A DNA stretch of 64,000 nucleotides, from the NCBI GenBank assembly GCA_964370475.1, contig CAYJJI010000003.1, positions 16,219 to 80,218 on the forward strand. Direction: 5' to 3'. The stretch is from CAYJCL01 sp964370475 (GTDB lineage: Bacteria > Bacillota_I > Bacilli_A > RF39 > UBA660). Below are positions 15,988-24,465 of the stretch, in pieces. The notes beneath the pieces are model-generated. The model saw only the letters and a list, made by a program, of their open reading frames with translations. It had not been told where the DNA came from and made no database searches. The stretch's first letter is position 1; each line of letters opens with the position of its first letter. The position numbers and the translations under genes were made by a program.

Positions 15988-17466
15988 TTAGGCTCTTTTA
16001 AGTTCTTTTTGTTTTTCTATACCTGGTATTGTATTTTTATGATTTAATTTTATTATGTATTCATTATCTAATAATTGTTCTAAATAGTTTTGATTACATT
16101 TAATAAATGATCCGTTATCAAATAATATTGTGTAAGTTGTATTTTCGATGTTTGATAAATCAGATTTGTTATAACTAATTATTACTCCTGATTGAGTTGT
16201 TGTATATACTGAGTTGAATCTCATTTTTTTATTATCAACACAGAAAAATAATATTTTAAATATTGATAGAAATGTTAAACCATTGAAATCGTAATTGGTA
16301 AATAGTTCTATTATGTCTTCTGGAGTAGAATTTTTGTTAATATATTTTTTTATGTAATTATTAAAATCTAAGTAGACCTTTTCTATCTTGTTAAAATCTG
16401 ATGTTACTTCTGTTAGTTTTTCTATAAATAAATTTTCTAAGTAATCATATTCTTCTTCATATTCTAAGCCTGTAATTTCTCGGTTTATTTTTTGATTTAC
16501 TAAGTCACCGTAGTAGATATTATCTATTGGATCAACTACTATACCTATACCTTCTACATAATAAGATAAGTAAGTATGTTCTTCATATGAATTATCAAAT
16601 GTTAATCCTTGTAACGTTGAATCTACCCCAATAGTTTCTAGTAACTTTGCATATATTATTGCGAAATTATAGCAATTTACATTAGGATTTCCTAAAGATA
16701 TTTCTGGATATATACTCAAATTCTCTATATCTTCTGAATATGAAATATCATTTCTAAATATATGTGTATCTATATTATAGTTTAATATTAAACACAGTTT
16801 TTTGTAAATATAAATAGAGCTTTTTAGTTTGCCATAATTTGATGGTATGTTTTTTATAACTTCATGAACAAAGTTTTCATTTAATTTTATTTTATTTAAA
16901 TAATTATTATCATGAATTGTTTCTTCTCTTAATTGACTCAACAACTTTGATTTATTTACTGAGACGTTGAAAATTTTTGTTGATAAGTTCCATATTGCTT
17001 GTTTTGATTCATTTGCATCTTGATGACTTAATTTAATTTTTATTATTTTGTTTTGTTTTGGACTATTTGATAAGTTAAATAAGTTTGCTATTTCTATTAG
17101 ATTAAATTGATATTGTTTATTATTTATTGTTGTATTATATTTTCCACTAAATAGTGCATCATAATCTTCTTCTGATATGGTTTTGCTTATACTAACTAAG
17201 CATGTATCTTTAATATCTATTGATATATCTTCAGAGTTAATAATATATAATATTAATCCTATTGGGTCTATTCGATACATAATATTATGATGTTTTAAAT
17301 ATATATCATTTTCTAAATAGATATTATCTATTATGTCCATAAATTCATTAGTTTTTTCTAATATATGATCCAATAACATTTGATGATATATTCCTTTGTT
17401 ATATAATAATTCTAATGATGAATTTAATGATTCATCATTTATTATTATTTCTAATTTATCCCCCAT
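15988..17466 (-). CDS. protein of unknown function with a transglutaminase-like Cys-His-Asp triad
   Basis: This 492-residue soluble protein has no signal peptide. Its centre (about 195-330) looks like a transglutaminase-like cysteine protease fold: NCYNFAIIYAKLLETIGV carries Cys265, EEHTY carries His297 and VVDPID carries Asp312, in the right order and spacing. The helical N-terminal part (1-190) and C-terminal part (340-492) match nothing I recognise. Whether it is a protease, amidase or crosslinker is unknown. The start has a GGGGGT site. It lies between truB and rpsO, 14 bases after truB, so it may be the last gene of the rimP-nusA-infB operon. Confidence 0.65.
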   Translation of the reverse strand: MGDKLEIIINDESLNSSLELLYNKGIYHQMLLDHILEKTNEFMDIIDNIYLENDIYLKHHNIMYRIDPIGLILYIINSEDISIDIKDTCLVSISKTISEEDYDALFSGKYNTTINNKQYQFNLIEIANLFNLSNSPKQNKIIKIKLSHQDANESKQAIWNLSTKIFNVSVNKSKLLSQLREETIHDNNYLNKIKLNENFVHEVIKNIPSNYGKLKSSIYIYKKLCLILNYNIDTHIFRNDISYSEDIENLSIYPEISLGNPNVNCYNFAIIYAKLLETIGVDSTLQGLTFDNSYEEHTYLSYYVEGIGIVVDPIDNIYYGDLVNQKINREITGLEYEEEYDYLENLFIEKLTEVTSDFNKIEKVYLDFNNYIKKYINKNSTPEDIIELFTNYDFNGLTFLSIFKILFFCVDNKKMRFNSVYTTTQSGVIISYNKSDLSNIENTTYTILFDNGSFIKCNQNYLEQLLDNEYIIKLNHKNTIPGIEKQKELKRA

Positions 17467-17480
17467 TTTACCCCCATTGT

Positions 17481-18320
17481 TTATTTTCTAAACATTAATT
17501 TAATTCTTGCTACATCTACATCTTTTGTATATAAAGCTATATATTTATTTTGATATGTATATATTACTTCTTGGTTATTAAAGTTAATAATCATTTTTTG
17601 TCCGTTTTTGACTTTAAAATATTCTTCTTCTGTTAGTTCTTTTTTTTCGTAGTTTTTAAATATTTCTTGATGAGTCAACTCTTGGTAGTTGTTATTTAAA
17701 ATATTATCTAATTCATTAGAATTTTCTATATTAAAATCTCCTTGTTTAGTTCTTATTAAATCTGACATTGTTCCTACTGTATTTAGTTTTTCACAAATAT
17801 CTTCAATTAAACTTCTTATGTACGTTCCTTTTGATACTGTTACTTTAAATGAGAATGTATCTTTATCATAATCAATTAATGATATTTGAGATACTTCTAT
17901 TTCCCTTTTAGGAAGTTCTACTATTTCATTATTTCTGGCATATTCATATAATTTTTTACCATTTATTTTAACAGCAGAATATATTGGTACTGTTTGAATT
18001 GATTTACCCATAAATAAATTTATTACTTTCACCAATTTTTCTTCATTAAAGTTATAATCTTTTTCTTCAATTATGTTACCGGTTATATCTCCGGTATCGG
18101 TTTTTATACCTACTTTTACTTTAGCGATATATTCTTTGTTTTTTGACGTAATAATATCTACAAGTTTAGTGTCATTGTCAATACATACAATAAGGACACC
18201 CGAAGCCATTGGGTCCAATGTTCCAGTGTGTCCTACTTTTTTTGTATTGAAATGTTTACTTATAATATTAACCACATCTCTTGATGTCATATTTGGTTTT
18301 TTGTAAACATTTAGTACCAT
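17481..18320 (-). CDS. truB: tRNA pseudouridine(55) synthase
   Basis: This 279-residue protein makes pseudouridine 55 in the T-loop of tRNAs. The catalytic region HTGTLDPMASGVL holds Asp36; the Tyr-rich YSAVKINGKKLYEYAR and GTYIRSLIEDI motifs of the family follow. A short C-terminal PUA-like extension is present. It follows rbfA by one base, forming the usual rbfA-truB end of the infB operon. Confidence 0.96.
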   Translation of the reverse strand: MVLNVYKKPNMTSRDVVNIISKHFNTKKVGHTGTLDPMASGVLIVCIDNDTKLVDIITSKNKEYIAKVKVGIKTDTGDITGNIIEEKDYNFNEEKLVKVINLFMGKSIQTVPIYSAVKINGKKLYEYARNNEIVELPKREIEVSQISLIDYDKDTFSFKVTVSKGTYIRSLIEDICEKLNTVGTMSDLIRTKQGDFNIENSNELDNILNNNYQELTHQEIFKNYEKKELTEEEYFKVKNGQKMIINFNNQEVIYTYQNKYIALYTKDVDVARIKLMFRK

Positions 18321-18321
18321 A

Positions 18322-18669
18322 TTATTCTCCTTGATGAATCTTAGAGATAATAGTTTCTATTTTTTGACCTTCTGCAATAGAATTATCATATTTAAAAACT
18401 AATTTTGGAGTGTGTCTTAGTTCGACTTTTTGTGATAAGTGACCTCTTAAGTATTTCGAAGTATTATCATTAAGTTCACGCTCTAATTCTTCTTGAGTTT
18501 TATCTAATAGTGATGTGAAGAACACTTTACAATATGATAAGTCATTTGAAACTTCACAATCAGTAATAGTAATATTTTTTAATAATTCATCTGAAGTTTC
18601 GTTGATTATTATCTCAAATAAGCAACGATTTATTTCAGCTGATATTCTTTTTTGTTTTACTTGATTCAT
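18322..18669 (-). CDS. rbfA: 30S ribosome-binding factor A
   Basis: This 115-residue KH-like protein has the usual N-terminal RISAEINRCLFEII and the strand-helix pattern ending in LVFKYDNSIAEGQKIE. RbfA binds the 30S subunit and helps 16S rRNA maturation, especially in the cold. The ATG overlaps the infB stop (ATGA), so translation is coupled. Length is normal. Confidence 0.96.
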   Translation of the reverse strand: MNQVKQKRISAEINRCLFEIIINETSDELLKNITITDCEVSNDLSYCKVFFTSLLDKTQEELERELNDNTSKYLRGHLSQKVELRHTPKLVFKYDNSIAEGQKIETIISKIHQGE

Positions 18670-20774
18670 CTTTTTACCTCAACTATTTCATAAGCTTCGA
18701 TGATATCTCCTTCTTTGATGTCTGAATAACTTTCTAGTGTTATACCACATTCAAAGCCTTTTTTAACTTCTTTAACTGTGTCTTTTTCTCTTTGTACTGA
18801 TGATATTTTTCCTTCATGGATAATTACTCCATCTCTTATTAAACGCATTTTAGCATTATTTTTAATTATACCATCTGTAATGTAAGAACCTGCAATTTGT
18901 CCTACTTTAGAGAACTTGAATATTTTTCTTATTTCAGCAGTTCCAAGATTTTTCTCTTCAAATTCCGGTTCTAATAAACCTTTCATTGCCATTTCCATTT
19001 CTTCAACTGCTTTATATATAATAGTATATAATCTTAAATCAACATTATATTCTTTTGCTATTTCTTTTGTTTTTGAATTTGGTACTACATTGAATCCAAT
19101 TATTATTGCATCAGATGCATTTGCTAGTACTACGTCACTTTCTGTTATTGCACCGATTCCTGAACGAATTACTTTTACTTTAACTCCCTCAACATCAATT
19201 TTTTCTAATGCGTTTTTAACAGCTTCTTCAGATCCTCTAACATCAGCTTTTAAAACTACATTAACTTCTTTAACTCCACTATTTATTTTTGCAAATAAAT
19301 CGTCTAGAGTTACTGATGTTTTTTTGAATTTATTTTCTTTTGCTAAATTTTCTCTTTTCATTGCAATGTTTTTTGCTTCTGTTTCAGTTTCGAAAGCCAT
19401 AAATTTATCACCAGCAGATGGATTTCCATTAATACCTGTTATTTCAACTGGTGTTGATGGTCCAGCTTCTACAATAGATTCTCCAAGGTCATTTTTCAAT
19501 GTTCTTACTTTTCCAGCGTATGTTCCAACTACAAGGGGATCACCTAATCTTAATGTCCCTGTTTGAATAATCATTGATACTACTCCACCAATGTTTTTAT
19601 CAACTTTAGATTCTACTACTGTTCCTATTGCATAACGATTTTTATTTGATTTTAGTTCTAACATTTCACTTATTGTTGAAATTGTTTCTAACAATAAATC
19701 AATTCCTTCACCAGTTAGTGCTGATAAATTAACGAATGGTATTTTTCCACCCCAAGCTTCTGGAGTGATGTTTATTTCTGCCATTTCTGTTAATACCCTA
19801 TCAACATTTGCATCTGGTTTATCAATTTTGTTTACTGCTACTATTATTGGAACATTTGCAGCTAGTGCATGTTCTACAGCTTCTTTTGTTTGTGGTTTAA
19901 CACCATCATCAGCTGCTACTATTATTATTACTATATCCGTAATACTAGCTCCACGTGCTCTCATTTCAGTAAATGCTGCATGTCCTGGAGTATCTATAAA
20001 AGTGATTTTACTTTCTTTGTTTTCTACTTGGTAAGCTCCAATATGTTGTGTAATTCCTCCGAATTCTGTATCTACAACTTTACTTTCTCTTATTTTATCT
20101 AATAGAGATGTTTTACCGTGGTCAACGTGACCCATGATTGTTACTACTGGAGGACGATTTTCTAGATTTTCTTGATCATCAACAATTTCAAATTCTTCGA
20201 AATTTGAAATATCATTACTTTCTTCTTTTTTTAATACTTTATTGTATTCCATAGCTATAATACTAGCGTTTTCAAAATCTATTACTTGATTTAGGGCTAC
20301 CATTAAACCTAGTCCCATTAATTTTTTAATTAAATCCATTCCTGAAATATCAAGCATTTCGGCTAAGTCTTGAACTGTTGTTCCTTCTTTATAGAAAACT
20401 ACGTTTTCTTCTGTTTTATTACCTTGTAACTTTTCTTTGTTTTTGTACATTGCTTTTCTTTTACTTAGGTATTCTGCTTTGGAACTAACAATATCAGAAC
20501 GTTTTTTTAATTTTTGTTTGCTAAGACTTCCACCTAGTTTTTCTAGTTCTTTATCTTCCATGATATCACTAACTACATCATCAATTTCATCTTCTGTGTC
20601 ATATGAGCTAGTATCGTCTGCTTCTGTGTCAATTGTATTATCTAGTATAATAATATCATCCTCACTTAACATACTCTCTTTATTTTTGGCATCAATTCCT
20701 AGGTCTTGACATTTTTTAAGTATTTCAGCTACTGAAAGGTTACAATCTTGTGCATATTCATTAACGTTCATCAT
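18666..20774 (-). CDS. infB: translation initiation factor IF-2
   Basis: This 702-residue GTPase has a short IF2_N region (1-50), an acidic linker with a second IF2_N-like unit (about 120-190), the G domain beginning at about 210 (GHVDHGKTS near 217, DTPGHAAF, NKIDK), and domains II to IV, ending in the initiator tRNA-binding domain. IF-2 places fMet-tRNA on the 30S subunit. It is the compact form typical of AT-rich Bacilli. It follows the rnpM (ylxR) gene by 14 bases in the nusA operon. GGTGGGAG precedes the start; a second ATG directly follows the first. Confidence 0.97.
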   Translation of the reverse strand: MMNVNEYAQDCNLSVAEILKKCQDLGIDAKNKESMLSEDDIIILDNTIDTEADDTSSYDTEDEIDDVVSDIMEDKELEKLGGSLSKQKLKKRSDIVSSKAEYLSKRKAMYKNKEKLQGNKTEENVVFYKEGTTVQDLAEMLDISGMDLIKKLMGLGLMVALNQVIDFENASIIAMEYNKVLKKEESNDISNFEEFEIVDDQENLENRPPVVTIMGHVDHGKTSLLDKIRESKVVDTEFGGITQHIGAYQVENKESKITFIDTPGHAAFTEMRARGASITDIVIIIVAADDGVKPQTKEAVEHALAANVPIIVAVNKIDKPDANVDRVLTEMAEINITPEAWGGKIPFVNLSALTGEGIDLLLETISTISEMLELKSNKNRYAIGTVVESKVDKNIGGVVSMIIQTGTLRLGDPLVVGTYAGKVRTLKNDLGESIVEAGPSTPVEITGINGNPSAGDKFMAFETETEAKNIAMKRENLAKENKFKKTSVTLDDLFAKINSGVKEVNVVLKADVRGSEEAVKNALEKIDVEGVKVKVIRSGIGAITESDVVLANASDAIIIGFNVVPNSKTKEIAKEYNVDLRLYTIIYKAVEEMEMAMKGLLEPEFEEKNLGTAEIRKIFKFSKVGQIAGSYITDGIIKNNAKMRLIRDGVIIHEGKISSVQREKDTVKEVKKGFECGITLESYSDIKEGDIIEAYEIVEVKR

Positions 20775-20788
20775 ACTCCCACCTCTTT

Positions 20789-21052
20789 CTAATTATTTAA
20801 TTTATCTATTATCTCTTCATATATTTCATTAGGTATTTCTGTTTCTAATATTTTATTTAATATTTTCTTTTGTTGAGCTTTTTTAATTACTTCTATATCT
20901 TTTTTTAAATAAGCTCCACGTCCATTACTTTTACCTGTTTCATCATATATGATTGTTCCTTCTGGTGTTCTAACTATTCTTAATAAATCTTTTTTTTCAA
21001 ATGATTCTCTAGTTACTACACAAGTTCTTTTTGGTATCTTTTTCGGTTTCAT
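20789..21052 (-). CDS. rnpM: YlxR (RnpM) RNA-binding protein
   Basis: This 87-residue basic protein of the DUF448 family carries the diagnostic RTCVVTRESFEKKDLLRIVR and the GRGAYL motif near the end of the domain. It is an RNA-binding protein encoded between nusA and infB in Firmicutes, and in B. subtilis it modulates RNase P. I place the start at the ATG behind AAGGTGA; a GTG within that site opens the frame nine bases earlier. There is one base between the nusA stop and this ATG. Confidence 0.9.
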   Translation of the reverse strand: MKPKKIPKRTCVVTRESFEKKDLLRIVRTPEGTIIYDETGKSNGRGAYLKKDIEVIKKAQQKKILNKILETEIPNEIYEEIIDKLNN

Positions 21053-21053
21053 T

Positions 21054-22202
21054 TTATTCACCTTGACTATTATTTATATCATCTAAAGTTTTGATATCTA
21101 TTTTATATCTTGTAAGTTTAGATGCTAATCTAATATTTAATCCTTTTTTTCCTATAGCTAGTGCTAAGTTATCTTGATCAACTATTGCAAGAGCTTCTCT
21201 TTTCATTGGGTCAGTTACGTTTACTATAACGTTTTTAGCAGGACTTAGTGCATTCTTTATATATTCTGCTGGATCTTCACTATATGCTACTAAATCTACT
21301 TTTTCTCCATTTAATTCTTTTAAGATTCTTCCAATTCTTGAACCTTTTTCTCCAATACAAGCTCCAATTGGATCGATGTTATCTACAAGTGTTCCTACAC
21401 TTACTTTACTACGAATTCCTGCTTCTCTAGCTACTCCATGAAGTAAGATAGTTCCTTCAGATAATTCTGGTATTTCAGATTCAAATAATCTTTTAACAAA
21501 TCCGTAATGTTTTCTTGATAAAAGTATTAATGGTCCTTTTGGTCCTTCTTCAACTTTTTGTACATATACTTTTATACTTGATCCCATTTCTACTTTTTCA
21601 TCTGGAATCATTTCTGTTTTAGGCAATATTCCTCTAGTTCTACCAAGATCAATGTAATAACTTCTTTGATCTTCCATAGCTAACATTCCTAATAACATTT
21701 CATCTTGTTTATCTGCAAATTCAGAAACAATACTATTTTTTTCTGCTTCTCTTATTTTTTGCATTAATACTTGTTTAGCTGTTCCTGCTGCTACTCTACC
21801 AAAATCTTTTGGTGTAACTTCTTTTTCAATTGTTTCTCCTACTTTGATTCCTTCTACTATTTCTTGAGCTTCTTCAACTAGGATTTGAGCATCAATATTG
21901 ATTACTGGAGGAATATCTATGATATTTCCTTCTTCGTCAACAGTTTCATCACCTTCATCGATTTCATCTACTACTACAAGGTATGAAAATACTTTAATAT
22001 CTCCTGTTTCCCTGTTAATATCTACTCTTACATTTGTTTTACTGTTAAAGTTTTTTTTGTAAGCTGTTGCTAGAGCAAGTTCCATTGCTTCAAATACTAG
22101 ATCAGCTGAAATATTTTTTTCTTCTACTATGAAATTAACACCTTTAATAAAAGCGTCAGTATCCATTCCTGTTTTTTCTTCTTTTTTTGCTGCTCTTGCC
22201 AT
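21054..22202 (-). CDS. nusA: transcription termination/antitermination factor NusA
   Basis: This 382-residue protein has the NusA N-terminal RNA polymerase-binding domain (1-130), an S1 domain (about 133-200) and two KH domains (about 205-345) with VGTLVDNIDPIGACIGEKG and AIGKKGLNIRLA. The E. coli acidic C-terminal repeats are absent, as is normal for Firmicutes. NusA slows polymerase and stimulates hairpin-dependent pausing and termination. It begins one base after rimP. Its own protein may act on the leader at 22479-22498. Confidence 0.96.
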   Translation of the reverse strand: MARAAKKEEKTGMDTDAFIKGVNFIVEEKNISADLVFEAMELALATAYKKNFNSKTNVRVDINRETGDIKVFSYLVVVDEIDEGDETVDEEGNIIDIPPVINIDAQILVEEAQEIVEGIKVGETIEKEVTPKDFGRVAAGTAKQVLMQKIREAEKNSIVSEFADKQDEMLLGMLAMEDQRSYYIDLGRTRGILPKTEMIPDEKVEMGSSIKVYVQKVEEGPKGPLILLSRKHYGFVKRLFESEIPELSEGTILLHGVAREAGIRSKVSVGTLVDNIDPIGACIGEKGSRIGRILKELNGEKVDLVAYSEDPAEYIKNALSPAKNVIVNVTDPMKREALAIVDQDNLALAIGKKGLNIRLASKLTRYKIDIKTLDDINNSQGE

Positions 22203-22203
22203 A

Positions 22204-22461
22204 TTATTTGCTTCCTCTCTCTTTACTTACTACATCTAAAATGTATGAATCATCAATTACATCAAATGTATCAATTATTGGGTTGATAACATGAGTTGCT
22301 GCAACGATAGTATCTAAATCAATTCCGTTTACTTTATCTAAGGTAATTCTTAAGAATTGGTAGTTACCTTCTTTTAGGTATTCTACATCGTCAACTATAA
22401 TATCCATTTCTTCCATTTTAGGTTTGATTGCTTCGCGCACATCATTTAAAAATTTATCCAT
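22204..22461 (-). CDS. rimP: ribosome maturation factor RimP, short form lacking the C-terminal domain
   Basis: This 85-residue protein matches only the N-terminal alpha/beta domain of RimP (DVEYLKEGNYQFLRITLDK and the GIDLDT motif, about 20-55), ending at DVVSKERGSK where the SH3-like C-terminal domain should start. Normal RimP is about 150 residues. NusA starts one base after its stop, so the second domain is missing from the locus and not hidden by a frameshift. RimP assists 30S assembly. Synteny upstream of nusA supports identity. A function in this shortened state is inference. Confidence 0.85.
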   Translation of the reverse strand: MDKFLNDVREAIKPKMEEMDIIVDDVEYLKEGNYQFLRITLDKVNGIDLDTIVAATHVINPIIDTFDVIDDSYILDVVSKERGSK

Positions 22462-22474
22462 TTTCCCTCCAATA

Positions 22475-22498
22475 ATAAAAGCGGGTTTTTGCCCACTT
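22475..22498 (-). terminator. leader terminator/attenuator of the rimP-nusA operon
   Basis: On the minus strand AAGTGGG pairs with CCCGCTT (one U-G) around a six-base loop, followed by an interrupted U tract TTATTATT. It lies only 14 bases upstream of the rimP start and directly downstream of a strong promoter, so every transcript must pass it. A weak hairpin with a broken U tract is the kind of terminator NusA stimulates. Confidence 0.6.
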
Positions 22499-22512
22499 AA
22501 ATCTGTAAATAA

Positions 22513-22541
22513 ATTATACCACAGAGTTGTTTTTTATACAA
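22513..22541 (-). promoter_or_regulatory. strong promoter of the rimP-nusA-infB operon
   Basis: On the minus strand TTGTAT, a 17-base spacer and the perfect TATAAT with a TGG extension. Predicted start near 22506, leaving a leader of about 45 bases that contains the attenuator hairpin. Confidence 0.7.
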
Positions 22542-22543
22542 GT

Positions 22544-23059
22544 TTATTTGTTTATATGACTGAAATATCCTTTATAATGATTCCTAATATCATTAATATA
22601 TATGAATGCTTTATTATCTATTTTATTCATTAATTTACTTAGTTTTTTTAACTGATGATGATGAGTTTCAATTATTACTAATTTACTCTTATTATTTTCT
22701 AATTTTATGATACTTAATCCATAGCCGTTATTTTTTATTAAATTTATATTTTCTTTTGTTATTTGTTTACTTATTATTTGAACACTTATTAGAGGATTTA
22801 AAAATATCTTAGCTAGCGAAGTTCCTAACAGTGTTCCTACTGAGTATCCTGCTGCGTATGCAATTGGTATCCATATACTATCCAGTCCGTTATTTAGTGC
22901 ACTATCTACTGCATAAAACCATATTAATACTTCAAAAAATCCACATATTGATGCTATTATATTTTTATTTTTAACGATAAATAATGTTCTTATTGTACCA
23001 ATTGTAATATCAATTAGTCTAATGGTAAATAATTGTATGCATATAAATAATAAATTCAT
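22544..23059 (-). CDS. UPF0316 family membrane protein (DUF5698/DUF2179)
   Basis: This 171-residue protein has four hydrophobic segments within about 1-80 (starting LLFICIQLFTIRLIDITIGTIRTLF, shortened here to the motif RLIDITIGTIRT) and a C-terminal DUF2179 domain of about 75 residues that includes IIETHHHQLKKL. The family is found in Bacillus (YebE-like UPF0316) and the C-terminal domain may bind a small ligand; function is unknown. I use the ATG with a GAGGT site, 15 codons inside the longest open frame. The gene ends three bases from the rimP promoter. Confidence 0.85.
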   Translation of the reverse strand: MNLLFICIQLFTIRLIDITIGTIRTLFIVKNKNIIASICGFFEVLIWFYAVDSALNNGLDSIWIPIAYAAGYSVGTLLGTSLAKIFLNPLISVQIISKQITKENINLIKNNGYGLSIIKLENNKSKLVIIETHHHQLKKLSKLMNKIDNKAFIYINDIRNHYKGYFSHINK

Positions 23060-23102
23060 TTTAACCTCTTTATTATTTTGTACAATGTTATTTATAACAT
23101 AC

Positions 23103-23123
23103 AAAAAAAGGCATCAGCCTTTT
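23103..23123 (-). terminator. terminator of the zinc-ribbon gene
   Basis: AAAAGGC and GCCTTTT form a 7-bp stem around ATCA with a run of seven U on the minus strand, overlapping the stop codon at 23122. Confidence 0.7.
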
Positions 23124-23310
23124 ATATGTTTATAGCTATTAATACTATTAATATTAATATACCTAATATTATTAATGCAGCTCTAACTTTATTGAAGTCA
23201 TATTTTTTTTCTTCTTTAAATGGTAAGTCTTCTGGCGGTACTAATGTACCGCATTTTAAGCATTTTATACTATTGTTACTTAATTGACTATTACAATTTC
23301 TACAATACAT
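23122..23310 (-). CDS. small zinc-ribbon membrane protein
   Basis: This 62-residue protein opens with a two-Cys-pair zinc ribbon (Cys-x2-Cys at positions 3 and 6; Cys-x2-Cys near 17 and 20), then a charged linker and one membrane segment (about 43-61). The Cys arrangement and single TM are common in Firmicutes small proteins; the role is unknown. It starts one base after the trmL stop and probably belongs to that transcript. Confidence 0.75.
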   Translation of the reverse strand: MYCRNCNSQLSNNSIKCLKCGTLVPPEDLPFKEEKKYDFNKVRAALIILGILILIVLIAINI

Positions 23311-23311
23311 A

Positions 23312-23815
23312 TTAATCCTCTAAAAATGTTTTACTTTTATGAGGTTCATCAAAAAGTAAACCTTTGTAATTTTGTTGTCTTAAGGCTTCATAAATCATAA
23401 TAGCTGCAGTATTTGATAAATTCAATGACCTTACATTATCACTCATTGGCATGCGCATGCATGTATCTAATCTATTTTTTAATATTTCTTTAGGAATTCC
23501 AGTACTTTCTTTACCAAATACAAAGTATTTGTTATTATTACTAGTATAATTGAATTCTGTATGCGGTTTATGACCGTATCTAGTTAGAAAATAAAATTCA
23601 CCTTGATTTTGATCGAAAAATTCATCAATATTTTCATATACTTGATAATCTAATTTATCAATATAGTTAACACCACTTCTTTTTAGGTATTTTTCATCAA
23701 GCGAAAAACCTAAAGGTTTTATTAAATGTAATTTTGTGTTTGTAGCTACACAAGTTCTCATGATATTTCCTGTGTTACCTGGTATTTCTGGTTCGAATAA
23801 AACTATATTATTCAT
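23312..23815 (-). CDS. trmL: tRNA (cytidine(34)-2'-O)-methyltransferase TrmL
   Basis: This SPOUT-fold enzyme methylates the ribose of the wobble base in leucine tRNAs. Hallmarks are EPEIPGNTGNIMRT at the N-terminus, FGKESTGIP in the centre and MRMPMSDNVRSLNLSNTAAI near the C-terminus, which form the knotted S-adenosylmethionine site. I use the ATG that gives the conserved family N-terminus; a second ATG five codons upstream is possible and neither has a clear binding site. It overlaps the preceding thioredoxin-like gene. Confidence 0.93.
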   Translation of the reverse strand: MNNIVLFEPEIPGNTGNIMRTCVATNTKLHLIKPLGFSLDEKYLKRSGVNYIDKLDYQVYENIDEFFDQNQGEFYFLTRYGHKPHTEFNYTSNNNKYFVFGKESTGIPKEILKNRLDTCMRMPMSDNVRSLNLSNTAAIMIYEALRQQNYKGLLFDEPHKSKTFLED

Positions 23816-24368
23816 TTTTTTCAAATCCATGTATATCTAGCATTTTAACGAAATCTCCTGAATTCATTAAGTTATCATCTTCTCTTGAAATAATACCATC
23901 AATTGCTAATTCTCCATCTTTGAAATATAAAATTGTTGGAATTTTTTTGATAATATTTTCTGTAAATCCAAATGCTTTATTAATATCACTTAAGAATGTT
24001 TTATCTTCTTTGTAATCTGTTACATTTACATAATACATTTTATCATTTAAGTTATATTCTTCAATAACTGTTGATAATTCTTTTTCAAGTTCATATGTTT
24101 CTTTTGTTTTTGTATAGTTTATAAATACAAAATATTCTGTTGGTAATTCTCCTGCTGTTAAAGTTGTTGTAAGTTCTTCTATGTCATTTAATTCATATGT
24201 TAAATATTTTTCTGTTATCAAATAACTGTTTGCAATGCGTTCCTCTTCAGTTAATACATACCAATTATAAATATATGTAGTTATTAATACTAATCCTATT
24301 ATAATTGCTCCAACAATTACATAATTCTTTATTGGAATAGCTTTTAATTTATTTTCTTTTTTTGTCAT
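23808..24368 (-). CDS. membrane-anchored thioredoxin-like protein without CxxC
   Basis: This 186-residue protein has one membrane segment at about 17-35 and an extracytoplasmic domain with a thioredoxin-like pattern: a FVFINYTKTKETYEL strand-helix start, MYYVNVTDYKEDKTF and the cis-Pro-like segment IPTILYFKDGELA near 145. The catalytic CxxC is missing, so it is probably a binding or scaffolding relative. Function is unknown. AAAGGT precedes the start. It overlaps trmL. Confidence 0.65.
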   Translation of the reverse strand: MTKKENKLKAIPIKNYVIVGAIIIGLVLITTYIYNWYVLTEEERIANSYLITEKYLTYELNDIEELTTTLTAGELPTEYFVFINYTKTKETYELEKELSTVIEEYNLNDKMYYVNVTDYKEDKTFLSDINKAFGFTENIIKKIPTILYFKDGELAIDGIISREDDNLMNSGDFVKMLDIHGFEKNE

Positions 24369-24435
24369 AAATACCTAACCTTTCATTACTATAATGATAT
24401 CACAAATAAAGCTAAAATAAAACTAATTTCCAATA

Positions 24436-24465
24436 AAAAAATTATTATTATTTTAATAATTTTTT
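24436..24465 (-). terminator. terminator of the cotJ operon
   Basis: AAAAAATTATTA and TAATAATTTTTT form a 12-bp A/T stem around six bases immediately after the cotJC stop. An all-A/T stem makes it weaker than the others. Confidence 0.5.

Noticed and set aside
22204..22461. Frameshift in rimP
   Set aside because: There is no space for the missing domain before nusA, so a frameshift cannot restore it.
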